A stretch of DNA of 33,090 bases. Source: a virus. Of this stretch, positions 8,972 through 16,266 are shown in pieces. Every line of letters begins with the position of its first letter. The stretch's first letter is position 1. The DNA lies in the IMG/VR virus record IMGVR_UViG_3300022841_000039, positions 1 to 33,090 of that record; one strand, given 5' to 3'. The position numbers and the translations under genes are program-made. Below the pieces are notes generated by a model. That model was given only the letters and a program-made list of their open reading frames with translations. It had not been told where the DNA came from and did no database searches.

Positions 8972-9370
8972 TTAAGTACCCGCTACAAATGTTACTTCGC
9001 CACTTGAAGCCAGTGAAGCCTCAAAAGTGTACTTTTCGTTATAATCACCAGTGTCGGAGAACGAACCGAAACCAAAATCACCTGTTACAGTTGAGCCGTC
9101 CGGGTAAGTCAATACACAAGCATAGACTTGGCTGGTGTTGCTAACTGTAGACATTAGCAAGTTAAGGTTTTCGACAACGCCTGAGAATGACAGCTCAATC
9201 GACTTTTGACCAGGTTCAGCCAAAACAGTAGCCCAACCATCAGACTTGTCGCTTGTTACATCAATCATTTCGTTATTAACCGATAAGCCTTTAGTAGTAA
9301 TAGCAATATTACCGACTCCGCCGATTGTTAGTGTTACTTTTCTTCCTGCAAAACCTACGCCAACAGCCAT
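8972..9370 (-). CDS. Major tail tube protein
   Basis: This 132-residue beta-rich protein (GRKVTLTIGGVGNIAITTKG, EMIDVTSDKSDGW, GDYNEKYTFEASLASSGEV) matches the phage tail tube pattern: an early VT or DVTS strand followed by a conserved hydrophobic core and a C-terminal YTFEASLASSG segment. It forms the tube through which DNA passes. GAGGAT precedes the ATG. It lies between the tail completion (DUF3168) gene and the chaperone gene, as expected. Confidence 0.88.
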   Translation of the reverse strand: MAVGVGFAGRKVTLTIGGVGNIAITTKGLSVNNEMIDVTSDKSDGWATVLAEPGQKSIELSFSGVVENLNLLMSTVSNTSQVYACVLTYPDGSTVTGDFGFGSFSDTGDYNEKYTFEASLASSGEVTFVAGT

Positions 9371-9391
9371 AGTAATATCCTCGTTATGTAT

Positions 9392-9811
9392 TTAAGTGGT
9401 TTGTAAAATTATTCTATACCGTTGGATTCCGTGCATTGTTATGCCGTCCGGATCTAAAAGTATATTCGAGTATTCTTGATGTAGCTCAACGGTCGTATAA
9501 CCTGTCATGGGTATGTCAACGTGATGAAGCGCATCGTAAATAGCTTTTTGTAAATTGCCAACGTATAATAAATCCCGCTTATCTGACCAAGTGTGTATAT
9601 TGATAACACCCTCAAAGCCTAGATCTGCGTCATTATCATCGCCATTTAATAATATGTCTGATACCACAATATAAGGGTATCCGTTAAAGTCTTGCGGCGT
9701 ATGAGTAAACACAGCGGGTAATCCGCCAAATGTTGATAGTAATGCGCTTACATTACCATCGGCTCTAAGTGTCGTAATGATACTTGTCGCCACTTGTACT
9801 TGCTCACTCAT
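9392..9811 (-). CDS. Tail completion / head-tail joining protein, DUF3168 family
   Basis: This 139-residue protein shows DUF3168 features: an N-terminal helix (QVATSIITTLRADGNVSALL), FTHTPQDFNGYPYIVVSD, an INIHTWSDKRD strand followed by a helix (GNLQKAIYDALHH), and a C-terminal GIQRYRIILQ. Members terminate the tail at the head-proximal end or join head to tail. The ATG overlaps the TGA of the HK97-gp10-like gene (ATGA), so expression is coupled. Confidence 0.87.
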   Translation of the reverse strand: MSEQVQVATSIITTLRADGNVSALLSTFGGLPAVFTHTPQDFNGYPYIVVSDILLNGDDNDADLGFEGVINIHTWSDKRDLLYVGNLQKAIYDALHHVDIPMTGYTTVELHQEYSNILLDPDGITMHGIQRYRIILQTT

Positions 9812-10245
9812 ATAGCCAACCTATCAATCGCATTATTAACCGACCTGATTATATTGCGCTTAACTGCCCCGCGGTTAGATTCCAAAGAGGGTTGTAACCA
9901 CGGATGCGTAAATTCTAAATATGTTGCATATGGCGCTTTTGCTGTAGCACCCACTCGATAAATACTGTCAGCCATCTTCTCAACTTGTATCGCATTCACT
10001 AGGTTTCCTGTGTCTGTGTTAGGTGCTTGACCTATGGCAGCGGCGACGTGAGAATATGGGTTGCCATTTTGGCTGTACCTTACAACTGTCGCGCCTGGTG
10101 AAACCTCTTGAATGCTTTTCCTTGCGTAACCTTGAATTTCTAAGGCTGCACCGAATACGCCCTCATCAACAGCCTCATCAAATGAGTCGCCTAGCAATCT
10201 CATTTTTTGCTTAAACTTATTTACACCAGTAACCTTAACACTCAC
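9808..10245 (-). CDS. HK97 gp10-like head-tail/minor tail protein
   Basis: This 145-residue protein matches the HK97-gp10 family: N-terminal VTGVNKFKQKMRLLGDSFDEA, central IGQAPNTDTGNL, then YRVGATAKAPYATYLEFTHPW. These proteins sit at the head-tail interface during morphogenesis. The start overlaps the stop of the SPP1 gp16-like gene by 4 nt, and the stop overlaps the DUF3168 gene. The tight coupling and order (gp6, gp16, gp10, DUF3168) are standard for HK97-type phages. Confidence 0.87.
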   Translation of the reverse strand: MSVKVTGVNKFKQKMRLLGDSFDEAVDEGVFGAALEIQGYARKSIQEVSPGATVVRYSQNGNPYSHVAAAIGQAPNTDTGNLVNAIQVEKMADSIYRVGATAKAPYATYLEFTHPWLQPSLESNRGAVKRNIIRSVNNAIDRLAI

Positions 10246-10580
10246 GAGTTCACCCCGCGCTTGGCTGTAATAGTCAAAAACCTATCAGCCTCATCAATAT
10301 TATCAATATGCTTAATATTATAATCATCACCACGGTATACAATTTGCATACTTTCCGTTATGTCAGCGCGATACCTAATAGTAAATTTACTTACAGCTAC
10401 CGCGCCTAGTTGGTCGTATCTCATTAGCTCTGAGCCGGTCATATTCTTAATCTTTGACCAAACGTCAGCAAGTTTAACAAATGACTGTGATTGACCACCT
10501 GTTGCCGTTGCTGTTACCACTAAGCTGTTAATCGTTATCTTACGATTAAGGCTTGCGGGAGTTATATCGCAGCATTTCAT
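10242..10580 (-). CDS. Head-tail joining protein (SPP1 gp16-like)
   Basis: This 112-residue protein has the Phage_H_T_join pattern: LNRKITI near the start, GGQSQSFVKLADVWSKI, FTIRYRADIT in the middle, VYRGDDYNIKHIDNI and a C-terminal FLTITAKRG. Family members cap the connector below the portal and bind the tail. It is directly coupled with the gp6-like connector upstream and the gp10-like gene downstream. Confidence 0.87.
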   Translation of the reverse strand: MKCCDITPASLNRKITINSLVVTATATGGQSQSFVKLADVWSKIKNMTGSELMRYDQLGAVAVSKFTIRYRADITESMQIVYRGDDYNIKHIDNIDEADRFLTITAKRGVNS

Positions 10581-11167
10581 TAAATTACAAACCCGCCATT
10601 AACAGCGAACGGAATTAACAAACCCATAGCGCCTGACATTTTAAGCGCATCCGATCCATTACAACCGCGATGTAATACTATATGTGCGGCAACCATCAAC
10701 ACAGCTTGTTTAATTGGCTCTGGTATATCGTTAACCGAATAGCCGAACCCTGCAAGATAATCAACTTCAATCGCGTTCAATGTTAAGTCGTTATCTAGGT
10801 ACACATTATTAAATCTAATAAATGCTTGTTTCTCACTAAACAGAACGTAGTCTGTCGTTGCTACACCTAAAACCCTGACCTCAGTGATTGATTGAATATT
10901 AGCCATAGGTAAATCAATATCAAGCTTGTATATGCTGCTAGGTCTAGATAAGTGATTGTAATTCGTTTTATAGTCGGAAGGCCAATCAACCAATTTAAGT
11001 TGATATTGCCTAGTGATTAAATCTTGCTTTAAATAACTAATGACAAGTTGAGTCGCGCTGATAAGTGAACCCTGTAGAGTAGGGTCGTCAATATCAAGCC
11101 TAGCCCAATCGGATAGCTCTAAAGTTGATACAGGCGCAATTAATCCATCATTAGTAGTAAAGCTCAT
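10580..11167 (-). CDS. Head-tail connector, phage gp6-like
   Basis: This 195-residue protein resembles the gp6-like connectors: an N-terminal SDWARLDIDDPTLQGSLISA helix, SYLKQDLITRQYQLKL, QSITEVRVLG, a VDYLAGFGY strand-turn, and PEPIKQAVLMVAAHIVLHR. Family members form a ring under the portal in the HK97 head. It is the first of four overlapping connector genes. The upstream 60-residue gene ends at the base where this ATG begins. Confidence 0.87.
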   Translation of the reverse strand: MSFTTNDGLIAPVSTLELSDWARLDIDDPTLQGSLISATQLVISYLKQDLITRQYQLKLVDWPSDYKTNYNHLSRPSSIYKLDIDLPMANIQSITEVRVLGVATTDYVLFSEKQAFIRFNNVYLDNDLTLNAIEVDYLAGFGYSVNDIPEPIKQAVLMVAAHIVLHRGCNGSDALKMSGAMGLLIPFAVNGGFVI

Positions 11168-11349
11168 TATGCTTTTTTCTCATTTGGCTTATAGGTCTGC
11201 TTTTTTACTTTCTCAACTGGCTTTTTTATTTCAATATTACCAATCAAGCCGCGTTCCAGTAATTGAACAACCTCTGTAGAATCAGCTAGTTTAATCATAT
11301 CGCCAATTCTGCCAAACGTAGAGTTCATTAATATTTTATAAGTTTTCAT
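11167..11349 (-). CDS. Small Lys-rich protein, unknown
   Basis: I chose the ATG at 11349 because GAGGGA lies just upstream; an earlier in-frame ATG at 11361 has no ribosome site. The 60-residue product has a folded-looking N-terminal half (MKTYKILMNSTFGRIGDMIK, VVQLLERGLI) and a Lys-rich tail (KKPVEKVKKQTYKPNEKKA). It lies first in the connector group, where many phages keep a small head or connector-associated protein. No function is assigned. Confidence 0.6.
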   Translation of the reverse strand: MKTYKILMNSTFGRIGDMIKLADSTEVVQLLERGLIGNIEIKKPVEKVKKQTYKPNEKKA

Positions 11350-11379
11350 GATTTCCCTCATTTAATTACCTTATTATAA

Positions 11380-11417
11380 ACTGGTAAGACCACATACGCA
11401 AATAAAGTATGCTAGGC
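11380..11417 (+). promoter_or_regulatory. Promoter with ACTGGTAAGACCAC box (head-cassette promoter)
   Basis: ACTGGTAAGACCAC at 11380-11393 lies about 50 nt upstream of the signal-peptide gene. It is aligned like the boxes ahead of other plus-strand genes (15198, 28119, 30814, 31330). The -10 is less clear here: CTAGGC at 18 bp, or TATGCT at 14 bp. The box has a TGGT-N3-ACCA inverted core like GntR-family operators. Confidence 0.55.
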
Positions 11418-11445
11418 TTATATTTCAATCAACCAGGGGAACAAA

Positions 11446-11799
11446 ATGAGACATACAACAAAAGTAATTATTAAATCAGCAATACTCGCATCATTTATTG
11501 TTACTTTGTTTGCAATAGGCACAACAAAGGTATTTGCATCTGAAACAGACCAGTGCAAAGATTGGCACAAAATCGGGACAGTAATAATGAATATGCGCCA
11601 ATTAAACGCACCAATTTCAGACTTGATGCAGATAGCAAAAAATAATCCAGACTTTGAAGCTATAATGAGAGTTATTACAATTGAAGCATATGACCGTCCA
11701 AGATACTCAACTAAGGAGATGCAAGATAATTCAATTAAAGAGTTTGCAAACGAGGTTTATTTAATTTGTTATAAAGCTAATACAGAAAAGGAGGTTTAA
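11446..11799 (+). CDS. Small exported protein of head-module cassette
   Basis: This 117-residue protein starts after AGGGGA with good spacing. Residues about 1-31 form a Sec signal peptide: basic MRHTTKVIIK, a hydrophobic core AILASFIVTLFAIG, and a probable cleavage after VFA. The mature part has two cysteines (QCKDWHKIG and YLICYKA), likely to pair in the periplasm, and an MRQLNAPISDLMQIAK...YDRPRYSTKEMQ pattern seen in other small phage proteins of unknown role. It is the first gene of a plus-strand cassette inserted between capsid and connector genes on the other strand. An envelope-directed role such as superinfection exclusion is speculative. Confidence 0.7.
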   Translation: MRHTTKVIIKSAILASFIVTLFAIGTTKVFASETDQCKDWHKIGTVIMNMRQLNAPISDLMQIAKNNPDFEAIMRVITIEAYDRPRYSTKEMQDNSIKEFANEVYLICYKANTEKEV

Positions 11800-11802
11800 G
11801 TT

Positions 11803-11889
11803 ATCATTAGCAATAAAAAAGCCGCGATAATATGCGCGGTTGTGTCTGTTTTTTATACTTCTATTGGGTTGGTTGTTTTTTATTTTTAA
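11803..11889 (+). CDS. Possible 28-residue membrane miniprotein with non-ATG start
   Basis: AGGAGG at 11789-11794, inside the end of the previous gene, is the best ribosome site of the cassette. An open frame starts 8 nt later at ATC (11803), with ATT next. It encodes (I/M)ISNKKAAIICAVVS then VFYTSIGLVVFYF, a lysine pair followed by one hydrophobic helix. No ATG, GTG or TTG start is available at usable spacing. It may use a rare AUC/AUU start or be a gene that lost its ATG. The same DNA holds a weak hairpin (CCGCG/CGCGG) followed by a T run, so an attenuator is the alternative. Confidence 0.35.
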   Translation: MISNKKAAIICAVVSVFYTSIGLVVFYF

Positions 11890-11901
11890 TGGGGTTTGGA
11901 T

Positions 11902-12228
11902 ATGAAGTTAATAATTAAGAGTTACAAAGTAGTAGAGAATGAAAAAGTTCTATTAAGGTTTCCATCTGTTGAACCAGGAGACTTTATTCTGTTTCATGGT
12001 AATAACATGGATAATACAATTATATTCGACTCACACGCTATTGAGGTTGATAATGATGATGCCGAAAATCCCGAGAGAGTACTTGTGTTTAGGCTTAAAG
12101 GTAACGTTATAGCGACTTTCAGAAGCTCAAAAGAGATGGCGTTATTTAATAGCGCAATGGATCGCTTCCAAACTGCTTTTATTGCGGCGCGTCAAGCTTT
12201 TGAAACATCTTTAGCGGGGGTTTGGTAA
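11902..12228 (+). CDS. Cassette hypothetical protein
   Basis: I chose the ATG at 11902, which has GGGG 7 nt upstream; a TTG two codons earlier is possible. The 108-residue product is unrecognised. It has a beta-rich N-terminal half (IIKSYKVVENEKVLLRFPS, GDFILFHGN) and a helical C-terminus (SAMDRFQTAFIAARQAFETS). There is no signal peptide or membrane segment, so it is probably cytoplasmic. Its stop overlaps the next start (TAATG). Confidence 0.6.
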   Translation: MKLIIKSYKVVENEKVLLRFPSVEPGDFILFHGNNMDNTIIFDSHAIEVDNDDAENPERVLVFRLKGNVIATFRSSKEMALFNSAMDRFQTAFIAARQAFETSLAGVW

Positions 12229-12641
12229 TGACAGTATCACAAAAAGAAGTAAATGAAACTTTAAAGTATATTAAAGAAAAATACCCTAGATCAAATGATA
12301 ACGGGCTGCAAAGTCATATACTGGCTAGGTCAGATTCTCCTTTGGCTTATATGAATGACGCTCGATTTTTGGATGATGTCCAGCGCTCTCAAAAATGGGT
12401 TAGATGGGCTAAGGGTTTTGGATTGCGAAAAACAATAAACAAAACACGAACAAGTTATACAATAAAGCACTACATTGAAGAAAGTGAGATTTCAAAAGGG
12501 TACGTTCCAAACATGGCTGCAATAGTTGCGTTTATTATTGAGGGTGTGAATATAACATCAAATGGAAACCCTTACACAAACCTAAGCATGAAATGCTTTG
12601 TTAAATATAAACGGGAGGATTTGTTATGGGCTATAACGTAG
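12228..12641 (+). CDS. Cassette hypothetical protein
   Basis: This 137-residue basic protein starts at 12228 within TAATG, with GGGGG 7 nt upstream; the TTG two codons earlier is less likely. Visible pieces are an N-terminal helix (KEVNETLKYIKEKYPRS), a basic WVRWAKGFGLRKTINKTRTS segment, a helical KHYIEESEISKGYVPN and a hydrophobic AAIVAFIIEGV. The basic stretch could bind nucleic acid, but no known domain is recognised. It overlaps the next gene by 16 nt. Confidence 0.6.
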   Translation: MTVSQKEVNETLKYIKEKYPRSNDNGLQSHILARSDSPLAYMNDARFLDDVQRSQKWVRWAKGFGLRKTINKTRTSYTIKHYIEESEISKGYVPNMAAIVAFIIEGVNITSNGNPYTNLSMKCFVKYKREDLLWAIT

Positions 12642-12829
12642 TGGTTATGGACGCTAAGAATAAAAACCATATTGGCTATTGTGATGGGATGTATTCAAAA
12701 TCAGTTGTTAATGACATTGTTAAAAAATACATGCTGAAATACAGGAAAGTAAAGTTTGAGGTGGTAAAAGTTAAAGAGTGGAGTAAAGATAGTAAACTTA
12801 TTTCAGATATTAAGGATGAATTAAAATGA
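12626..12829 (+). CDS. Small basic cassette protein
   Basis: This 67-residue protein follows GGGAGG and overlaps both neighbours. It starts with a strand (MGYNVVVMDAKNKNHIGYC), then a helix (SVVNDIVKKYMLKYRKVKFE), giving a compact alpha/beta look, and is rich in lysine. No family was recognised. Coupling by overlap to the P-loop gene downstream suggests they act together. Confidence 0.55.
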   Translation: MGYNVVVMDAKNKNHIGYCDGMYSKSVVNDIVKKYMLKYRKVKFEVVKVKEWSKDSKLISDIKDELK

Positions 12830-13227
12830 TTAAAGAAATAGAGCCAAAGCAGTTTTTAAGGCTGGTTAAAAACAAGTTTAAGCGGGGCGATTTCACTCCA
12901 ATTGTGCTTTTCGGTGAGACTTGTTCGGGTAAAACTACTTTGTGTAATGCTGCTAATAAAGCTTGCGGAAAAATAACTTACGAAAGTTACTCGCTTTATG
13001 CTTTAAATACTAAGCGCATGGAAAAGAATAAAAAGCACCTAATGCGTGAAATTTGCGATTTGGCTTCAATGTGTAAAATTCAAGTTTTCTCATCCCCTAA
13101 AACAGAAGTCGCTATTGCATTTGGTAAAGCGTTTGGATTGCCAGTTTACCAACTTAATGATATTAGGGCTTGTAGGGGAATAATGGAATTTGGAGAAGAC
13201 AACTTCCTAGATAGTTTAGTTGCGTAA
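12826..13227 (+). CDS. Small P-loop NTPase-like protein
   Basis: This 133-residue protein has a Walker A motif at residues 30-37 (GETCSGKT) after the strand FTPIVLF. A second hydrophobic strand (KIQVFSS, about 86-92) may serve the Walker B or base-strand role, but no clear acidic Walker B residue follows it. The C-terminus (EFGEDNFLDSL) is acidic. It is far shorter than typical AAA proteins, closer to small nucleotide kinases. It is the last gene of the cassette, just before a terminator. Substrate and role are unknown. Confidence 0.65.
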   Translation: MIKEIEPKQFLRLVKNKFKRGDFTPIVLFGETCSGKTTLCNAANKACGKITYESYSLYALNTKRMEKNKKHLMREICDLASMCKIQVFSSPKTEVAIAFGKAFGLPVYQLNDIRACRGIMEFGEDNFLDSLVA

Positions 13228-13234
13228 AACCCAT

Positions 13235-13263
13235 AAAAAAGCCGCTGATTAAAGCGGCTTTTT
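13235..13263. terminator. Bidirectional rho-independent terminator
   Basis: GCCGCT (13241-13246) and AGCGGC (13253-13258) pair around a 6-nt loop, flanked by A6 on one side and T5 on the other; A/T pairing extends the stem. It lies between the convergent ends of the plus-strand cassette (13227) and the capsid gene (13282) and can stop transcription from both sides. Confidence 0.9.
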
Positions 13264-13281
13264 ACTATCTTCTATTTACTA

Positions 13282-14496
13282 TTAAGTGGCAACAGTAAAC
13301 AAACCTTTACAGAATGCTTTAGGCAATGGAATTGCTAGTGTGTAGCGTTCTTCCGCTAAGATTGCAACGCCGTTTTTGACGAAGTAATCAGAGTGTGACT
13401 CACTAACTCTAACTGATACGCTTTCTCTATCATAGATTACCGCACCCATATTCCAATCACCGATAAGGAACTGTGTTGCTGGCATTGCATTAGTTACAAT
13501 GACAGGGATACGCCATACAGAATCAGCAGCGCGAACTGTAGGCATAGACACCATCAAATAATGGCCGTCTGTTGCTTTTGCTGTCTCAAGGATTTCCCAA
13601 TCAACAGGGTTAAGCACTAAACCAGTCATATTGTAGTAATCAGACTGTTGTTCAATACGAATTGCCTTGCGGATGTGGTCGATCATAGCACTAGGTATAT
13701 CACCAGCGGATGTACCTGCTGGAAGTTGCCCAGCGTCATTCAAATCAGCATCAACTAGTAATCCGGTCAAGTTTGCACCAGTACCAGAGCCAAGCAACAA
13801 TTGTGCATCAGATGCCAAATCAAGGCCATAAGTCAAACGGTTGTCAATCATGTTTTGCAACATAGGCGCATCTGCTAATACCTGGCGAGACGCTGGAATC
13901 CAATGTGCAATTGTACGAACTGGGTAAGTAACTAGCTCGTAAGTGATGTTTGACTCAGCTTTAGCGGCAAATTCAGCGCTTTGCGGCGCGGCACTATTGG
14001 TAAATACGTTTTCGCGCATAATTTCAACAGCGTTTGATGCAGTTGGCACGGCTGGGATTAGGTCACGGATGCGTAAAGGTCTGTTTGGATCTTGAAATAC
14101 GCGAGAGTCACGGTCTGGACTAATAAGTGCGCCTGCACTAGCTGCGGCTGATGTGATGTCTTTGCGTTCAAAAGAAACAGCAACGTTGTTACCGCGACCA
14201 TTTGACTTCATATCTGTAAATGCAGTTGATGCAGTAAACAACTCGCCCATTGATTTACGTATCTCTGATCCGCTTTCCATTTTCTTTGACTTCTGCTCTA
14301 GCTCGATTAATTTCGCATCAACAGCGCCAAACAATGTTTTAAGCTCACCAAAGTTTGCTTCATGCTTTTCGAAAGCCGCTTTAGTTTCTGCGCTAACATC
14401 GCCATTCGCTTTTATTTCTTCTTGCATTTTTACCTGTGCATTTTTAATTTCAGTTGATGCAGTGTTCAACTGGTCTGCTAACTCTTTAAGTTCCAT
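13282..14496 (-). CDS. HK97-type major capsid protein
   Basis: This 404-residue protein has an N-terminal helical, charged scaffold-like delta domain (about 1-85, rich in Glu/Lys/Ala), then the HK97 fold pattern: GALISPDRDSRVFQDPNRPL, RIRDLIPAVPTASNAVEIMR, AHWIPASRQVLADAPMLQ, LASDAQLLLGSGTGANLTG and a C-terminal YTLAIPLPKAF. The upstream protease would be expected to remove the delta domain near residue 85-105. GAGGG precedes the ATG. The gene ends next to a bidirectional terminator, so connector gene expression must rely on readthrough or a promoter not identified here. Confidence 0.93.
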   Translation of the reverse strand: MELKELADQLNTASTEIKNAQVKMQEEIKANGDVSAETKAAFEKHEANFGELKTLFGAVDAKLIELEQKSKKMESGSEIRKSMGELFTASTAFTDMKSNGRGNNVAVSFERKDITSAAASAGALISPDRDSRVFQDPNRPLRIRDLIPAVPTASNAVEIMRENVFTNSAAPQSAEFAAKAESNITYELVTYPVRTIAHWIPASRQVLADAPMLQNMIDNRLTYGLDLASDAQLLLGSGTGANLTGLLVDADLNDAGQLPAGTSAGDIPSAMIDHIRKAIRIEQQSDYYNMTGLVLNPVDWEILETAKATDGHYLMVSMPTVRAADSVWRIPVIVTNAMPATQFLIGDWNMGAVIYDRESVSVRVSESHSDYFVKNGVAILAEERYTLAIPLPKAFCKGLFTVAT

Positions 14497-14536
14497 TTTG
14501 GAAACCCTCTTGTAATTGATTAATGTTTAGTTGGCC

Positions 14537-15160
14537 TTACAGCCCAAAGTTTTTGACCGCTAATAATATCGCGGTTTCTTCATCTCGCGGCTGCGTAATA
14601 ATTTGAGTGTTTTTAAACGGCTCAACTTTTAACAGTGCTTTTAATTCATCTAGTAATTCGGTTAATTCTTTTAATTGGTTCGGAGTACAGTCGCCAGTCT
14701 TAAGTCTATCAGTAATTGATTTGACGCTTGTGATAAAAGCTTTCTCATTCATTGGGAAGGTAACAGGGCTAAACTCATAAAGTTTGACCTCGTTGATCAT
14801 CCTGTTGCCTTTGTCATTGTAAGAACTTTTACCCTGTGGAATGCTAAAACCGATACTCATTTGGTCAATAACTTTATCTGCCATCAACTCTAAAACTTCA
14901 TCACCTAACCTGGTCTTGCTGATTTTGCCTTCAACATATAAGCCTTTTGAGTCTGGCTTCATAATTAACGGCTTGCCAATTGGAGTGGTATGGTCAAATA
15001 ATATCTTTACGCGGTCGGCTCTTTCTTGGATTGTCTTATTAAAAGCCTTACTGGTAATTATATCGCCGCCCAAGTCCTCGTCAAACGTTGAGGCATAGCC
15101 TGCGAATGTACGCTCTGACACGCTAGTTTCGGCTTTAAAATCTACCGGCTTAAAATCCAT
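14537..15160 (-). CDS. HK97-type prohead protease
   Basis: I chose the ATG at 15160 (AAGGTG upstream); a GTG three codons earlier is an alternative. The 207-residue protein has the U35/HK97 protease pattern: RTFAGYASTFDEDLGGDII, the His-containing VKILFDHTTPIGKP, LMADKVIDQMSIGFSI with the likely catalytic Ser, and YEFSPVTFPMNEKAFITSVK. It matures the capsid by removing the delta domain. The C-terminus has a helical linker (LKELTELLDELKALLK). Gene order protease then capsid is standard. Confidence 0.92.
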   Translation of the reverse strand: MDFKPVDFKAETSVSERTFAGYASTFDEDLGGDIITSKAFNKTIQERADRVKILFDHTTPIGKPLIMKPDSKGLYVEGKISKTRLGDEVLELMADKVIDQMSIGFSIPQGKSSYNDKGNRMINEVKLYEFSPVTFPMNEKAFITSVKSITDRLKTGDCTPNQLKELTELLDELKALLKVEPFKNTQIITQPRDEETAILLAVKNFGL

Positions 15161-15197
15161 TGTTGACACCTTAATTTATTTATTACTAGTATTTTAA

Positions 15198-15236
15198 ACT
15201 GGTATGACCACATAGTCAAATTTAGTGTGTTATTGT
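15198..15236 (+). promoter_or_regulatory. Promoter with ACTGGTATGACCAC box
   Basis: ACTGGTATGACCAC at 15198-15211 is followed 19 bp later by TATTGT (15231-15236), just upstream of the small plus-strand gene at 15259. Relative to the box at 11380 only one base of the 14 differs. It also lies upstream of the divergent protease gene. Confidence 0.65.
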
Positions 15237-15258
15237 GTGTTTTTAATTAGGGGATAGT

Positions 15259-15498
15259 ATGACAATCACAGAGAAAACATTTACACGAGAGTTAATGCTT
15301 GCGGCTAACAATTATGTAAACAGTCAAGGTAAGCCGCCGATATTTAAGATTGTTTATGTATCCGATGCTTTTTTTGGGTATTTGTGCGATTCGTTTGATA
15401 TTATTGGGAGTGTTATGAACAGAGCTAAATATCAAGGCTATGAAATTATTAATGTTGGCTTTGATGATGTGCCGCCGTTTGTTATTTACTTAGGCTAA
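15259..15498 (+). CDS. Small single-gene insertion in head module, unknown
   Basis: This 79-residue protein follows AGGGGA with good spacing. It has a helical N-terminus (EKTFTRELMLAANNYVNSQG), then KPPIFKIVYVSDAFFGYLCD, and ends FDDVPPFVIYLG. No domain was recognised. It runs opposite to its neighbours, between the protease start and the end of the gpF-like gene, and overlaps the latter by 9 nt tail to tail. It has its own box-type promoter, so it can be expressed independently of the late operon. Confidence 0.7.
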   Translation: MTITEKTFTRELMLAANNYVNSQGKPPIFKIVYVSDAFFGYLCDSFDIIGSVMNRAKYQGYEIINVGFDDVPPFVIYLG

Positions 15499-16266
15499 TG
15501 AGTATCCAACAACACAGCGACAGTTAATTATCTCTTTAGCACTACCGTTGGGGTCGCCTGGGTGCAATAATATATCAGTGCCCACAGAGAATGATTCGCC
15601 TTTATTTACTTTCTGTCCGTTGGATGCTAAATGCGTTAACCTTGTGCGCTCGGTTAACGCGCTTATCCACTCCTTCTTTATTCCACTTCTAACCGTACTA
15701 ACGGCTTTCTCTGCGCTTGCATTAGCCGAACTATGTGATTCTGTACGTGCAATCATTCGACCTCGTAGGCGTGATAGATTACCACCTTGCTCAGCTATTC
15801 TTTGTTGTATCAGTATTCCAGTTTCGCGCTCTGCCAACCCTTCGGTAACTGAGTCCTCCAATGCTATCCTAATTATTTCTAGTGCTTGGATACTGGTTGT
15901 GTTTGAGATTTGCGTAACCCTTAAGCCTGCCACCCATCGCAACCATAGAGCCATCTGGGTATCAAAATAAGGCGTCATAGGAACATCGCGCTTTATATTC
16001 ATTTGGGCTAATGAATCTAGCATACGCTGACCGAATATATTGTAAGATACACTGTAAAGCTTGGTTAGTAATTTATGTAACCGAGTCTGATGTATTTCCA
16101 TAACCGCAGGCATATCACCATCATCGGTGCGTGCAATTGCTTTCATTGCCCTAAGTATCTCACGGCTAAATGCGCTCTCGCTTTTGTTGGCAAGATCGAT
16201 AATACCAGCCTCTACAATTTGCTGCTCTTGTATCGGTGTATAACCCGTAATTAGTTTACGAGCCAT
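15490..16266 (-). CDS. Minor head protein, Mu gpF / SPP1 gp7-like
   Basis: This 258-residue protein has the Mu-F-like C-terminal signature: IARTESHSSANASAEKAV (about 170-187), KKEWISALTERTRLTHLASNG with HPGDPNGSAKEIINCRCVVG at the end. The N-terminal 130 residues are helical. Members bind the portal vertex and affect head morphogenesis or DNA ejection. The start overlaps the portal stop by 11 nt, the common portal-gpF arrangement. Confidence 0.9.
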   Translation of the reverse strand: MARKLITGYTPIQEQQIVEAGIIDLANKSESAFSREILRAMKAIARTDDGDMPAVMEIHQTRLHKLLTKLYSVSYNIFGQRMLDSLAQMNIKRDVPMTPYFDTQMALWLRWVAGLRVTQISNTTSIQALEIIRIALEDSVTEGLAERETGILIQQRIAEQGGNLSRLRGRMIARTESHSSANASAEKAVSTVRSGIKKEWISALTERTRLTHLASNGQKVNKGESFSVGTDILLHPGDPNGSAKEIINCRCVVGYSLA

